This document shows, in pieces, positions 6,715-6,951 of a stretch of 6,951 bases of DNA (positions are counted from its first letter, which is position 1; each line of letters begins with the position of its first letter). This DNA is from Sphaerochaeta sp. (GTDB lineage Bacteria; Spirochaetota; Spirochaetia; Sphaerochaetales; Sphaerochaetaceae). The notes beneath the pieces were generated by a model. That model was not told the origin of the DNA. It did no database searches and saw only the letters and a program-made list of their open reading frames with translations. Location of the stretch: assembly GCA_003446545.1 (NCBI GenBank), contig DMAO01000061.1, positions 1 to 6,951 on the forward strand, in the 5' to 3' direction. Both the position numbers and the translations under genes were made by a program.

Positions 6715-6951
6715 ACAAGATTACTCTTACCATAAACAATAAGAGATTACAGGCCAGTGTAGAGGGAGCCGAGTCTCTTCGCACACTGTTGGTCAGACTC
6801 GGCTATATCAGTGTCCGTGACAGTGATGATCGCGAAGGGTTCGCAGGAAGCGATACCATCATTTTCAATGATGTCCCTGTCTATGCCAACCTCATGATCG
6901 CCCTCCAAGCCGATAAAGCGACTATCCGAACCGCAGAAGGCCTGGGAAACA
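6711..6951 (+). CDS. xdhD: XdhD-type molybdenum hydroxylase, N-terminal part (3' end outside window)
   Basis: The first 80 residues of what should be a protein of about 950, cut by the window end. The N-terminus has the ferredoxin-like beta-grasp layout of the Fe-S domain of xanthine dehydrogenases (KITLTINNKRLQ, then LRTLLVRLGY). It matches E. coli XdhD as I recall it, through SVR-SDD, GFAGSD, IIFN and IRTAE-LG. In ordinary relatives this domain holds a plant-type [2Fe-2S] cluster with four cysteines; here my hand alignment puts D40, A45, D48 and N60 at those places, and the visible part has no cysteine at all. The molybdopterin-binding portion lies beyond the window. Predicted role is the catalytic subunit for hydroxylation or reductive dehydroxylation of a purine such as urate or xanthine, working with YgfM and perhaps YgfK; this is inferred from the family. 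The start overlaps the ygfM stop. Confidence 0.88.
   Translation, partial: MNKITLTINNKRLQASVEGAESLRTLLVRLGYISVRDSDDREGFAGSDTIIFNDVPVYANLMIALQADKATIRTAEGLGN

Overview
The window is a single-direction (+ strand) piece of a selenium/molybdenum-hydroxylase type purine catabolism cluster. It matches the family set YgfK, SsnA, YgeY, YgfM and XdhD known from the E. coli yge-ygf locus and from anaerobic gut bacteria, where recent work ties such clusters to oxygen-independent breakdown of urate and other purines. It also holds an amidohydrolase that reads as 8-oxoguanine deaminase, an enzyme whose product is uric acid. The gene set, the Fe-S and flavin redox proteins and the moderate GC content suggest an obligate or facultative anaerobe. 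The sequence resembles what I would expect of a Sphaerochaeta-like spirochaete or a clostridial anaerobe, but I cannot fix the taxon from sequence alone.

Layout. Bases 1-1365 are the C-terminal part of ygfK (NAD(P)H/FAD oxidoreductase domain, acidic Cys/His linker, two Fe-S clusters). ssnA (1376-2698, GTG start) follows with its Shine-Dalgarno laid over the ygfK stop. ygeY (2746-3963) closes this first unit, and a rho-independent terminator (4005-4035) lies behind it. The stretch 3964-4495 has no convincing gene. It carries two candidate promoters, one of them overlapping the terminator, and several inverted repeats, so it looks like a long 5' leader or regulatory region. The second unit starts at 4496: the 8-oxoguanine deaminase-like gene, ygfM (FAD subunit) and xdhD (molybdenum-binding subunit, cut by the window end). 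Its genes are joined by ATGA start/stop overlaps, indicating translational coupling.

How the genes may work together (inference): the deaminase would supply uric acid from 8-oxoguanine. YgfM/XdhD, with YgfK as electron-transfer partner, would carry out redox chemistry on the purine. SsnA (amidohydrolase) and YgeY (M20-type metallohydrolase) would hydrolyse C-N bonds in ring-opened intermediates. The main oddities are the complete loss of [2Fe-2S] cysteines at the XdhD N-terminus, the acidic Cys/His insert in YgfK, the deaminase inserted between ssnA/ygeY and ygfM, and the long structured gap before it.
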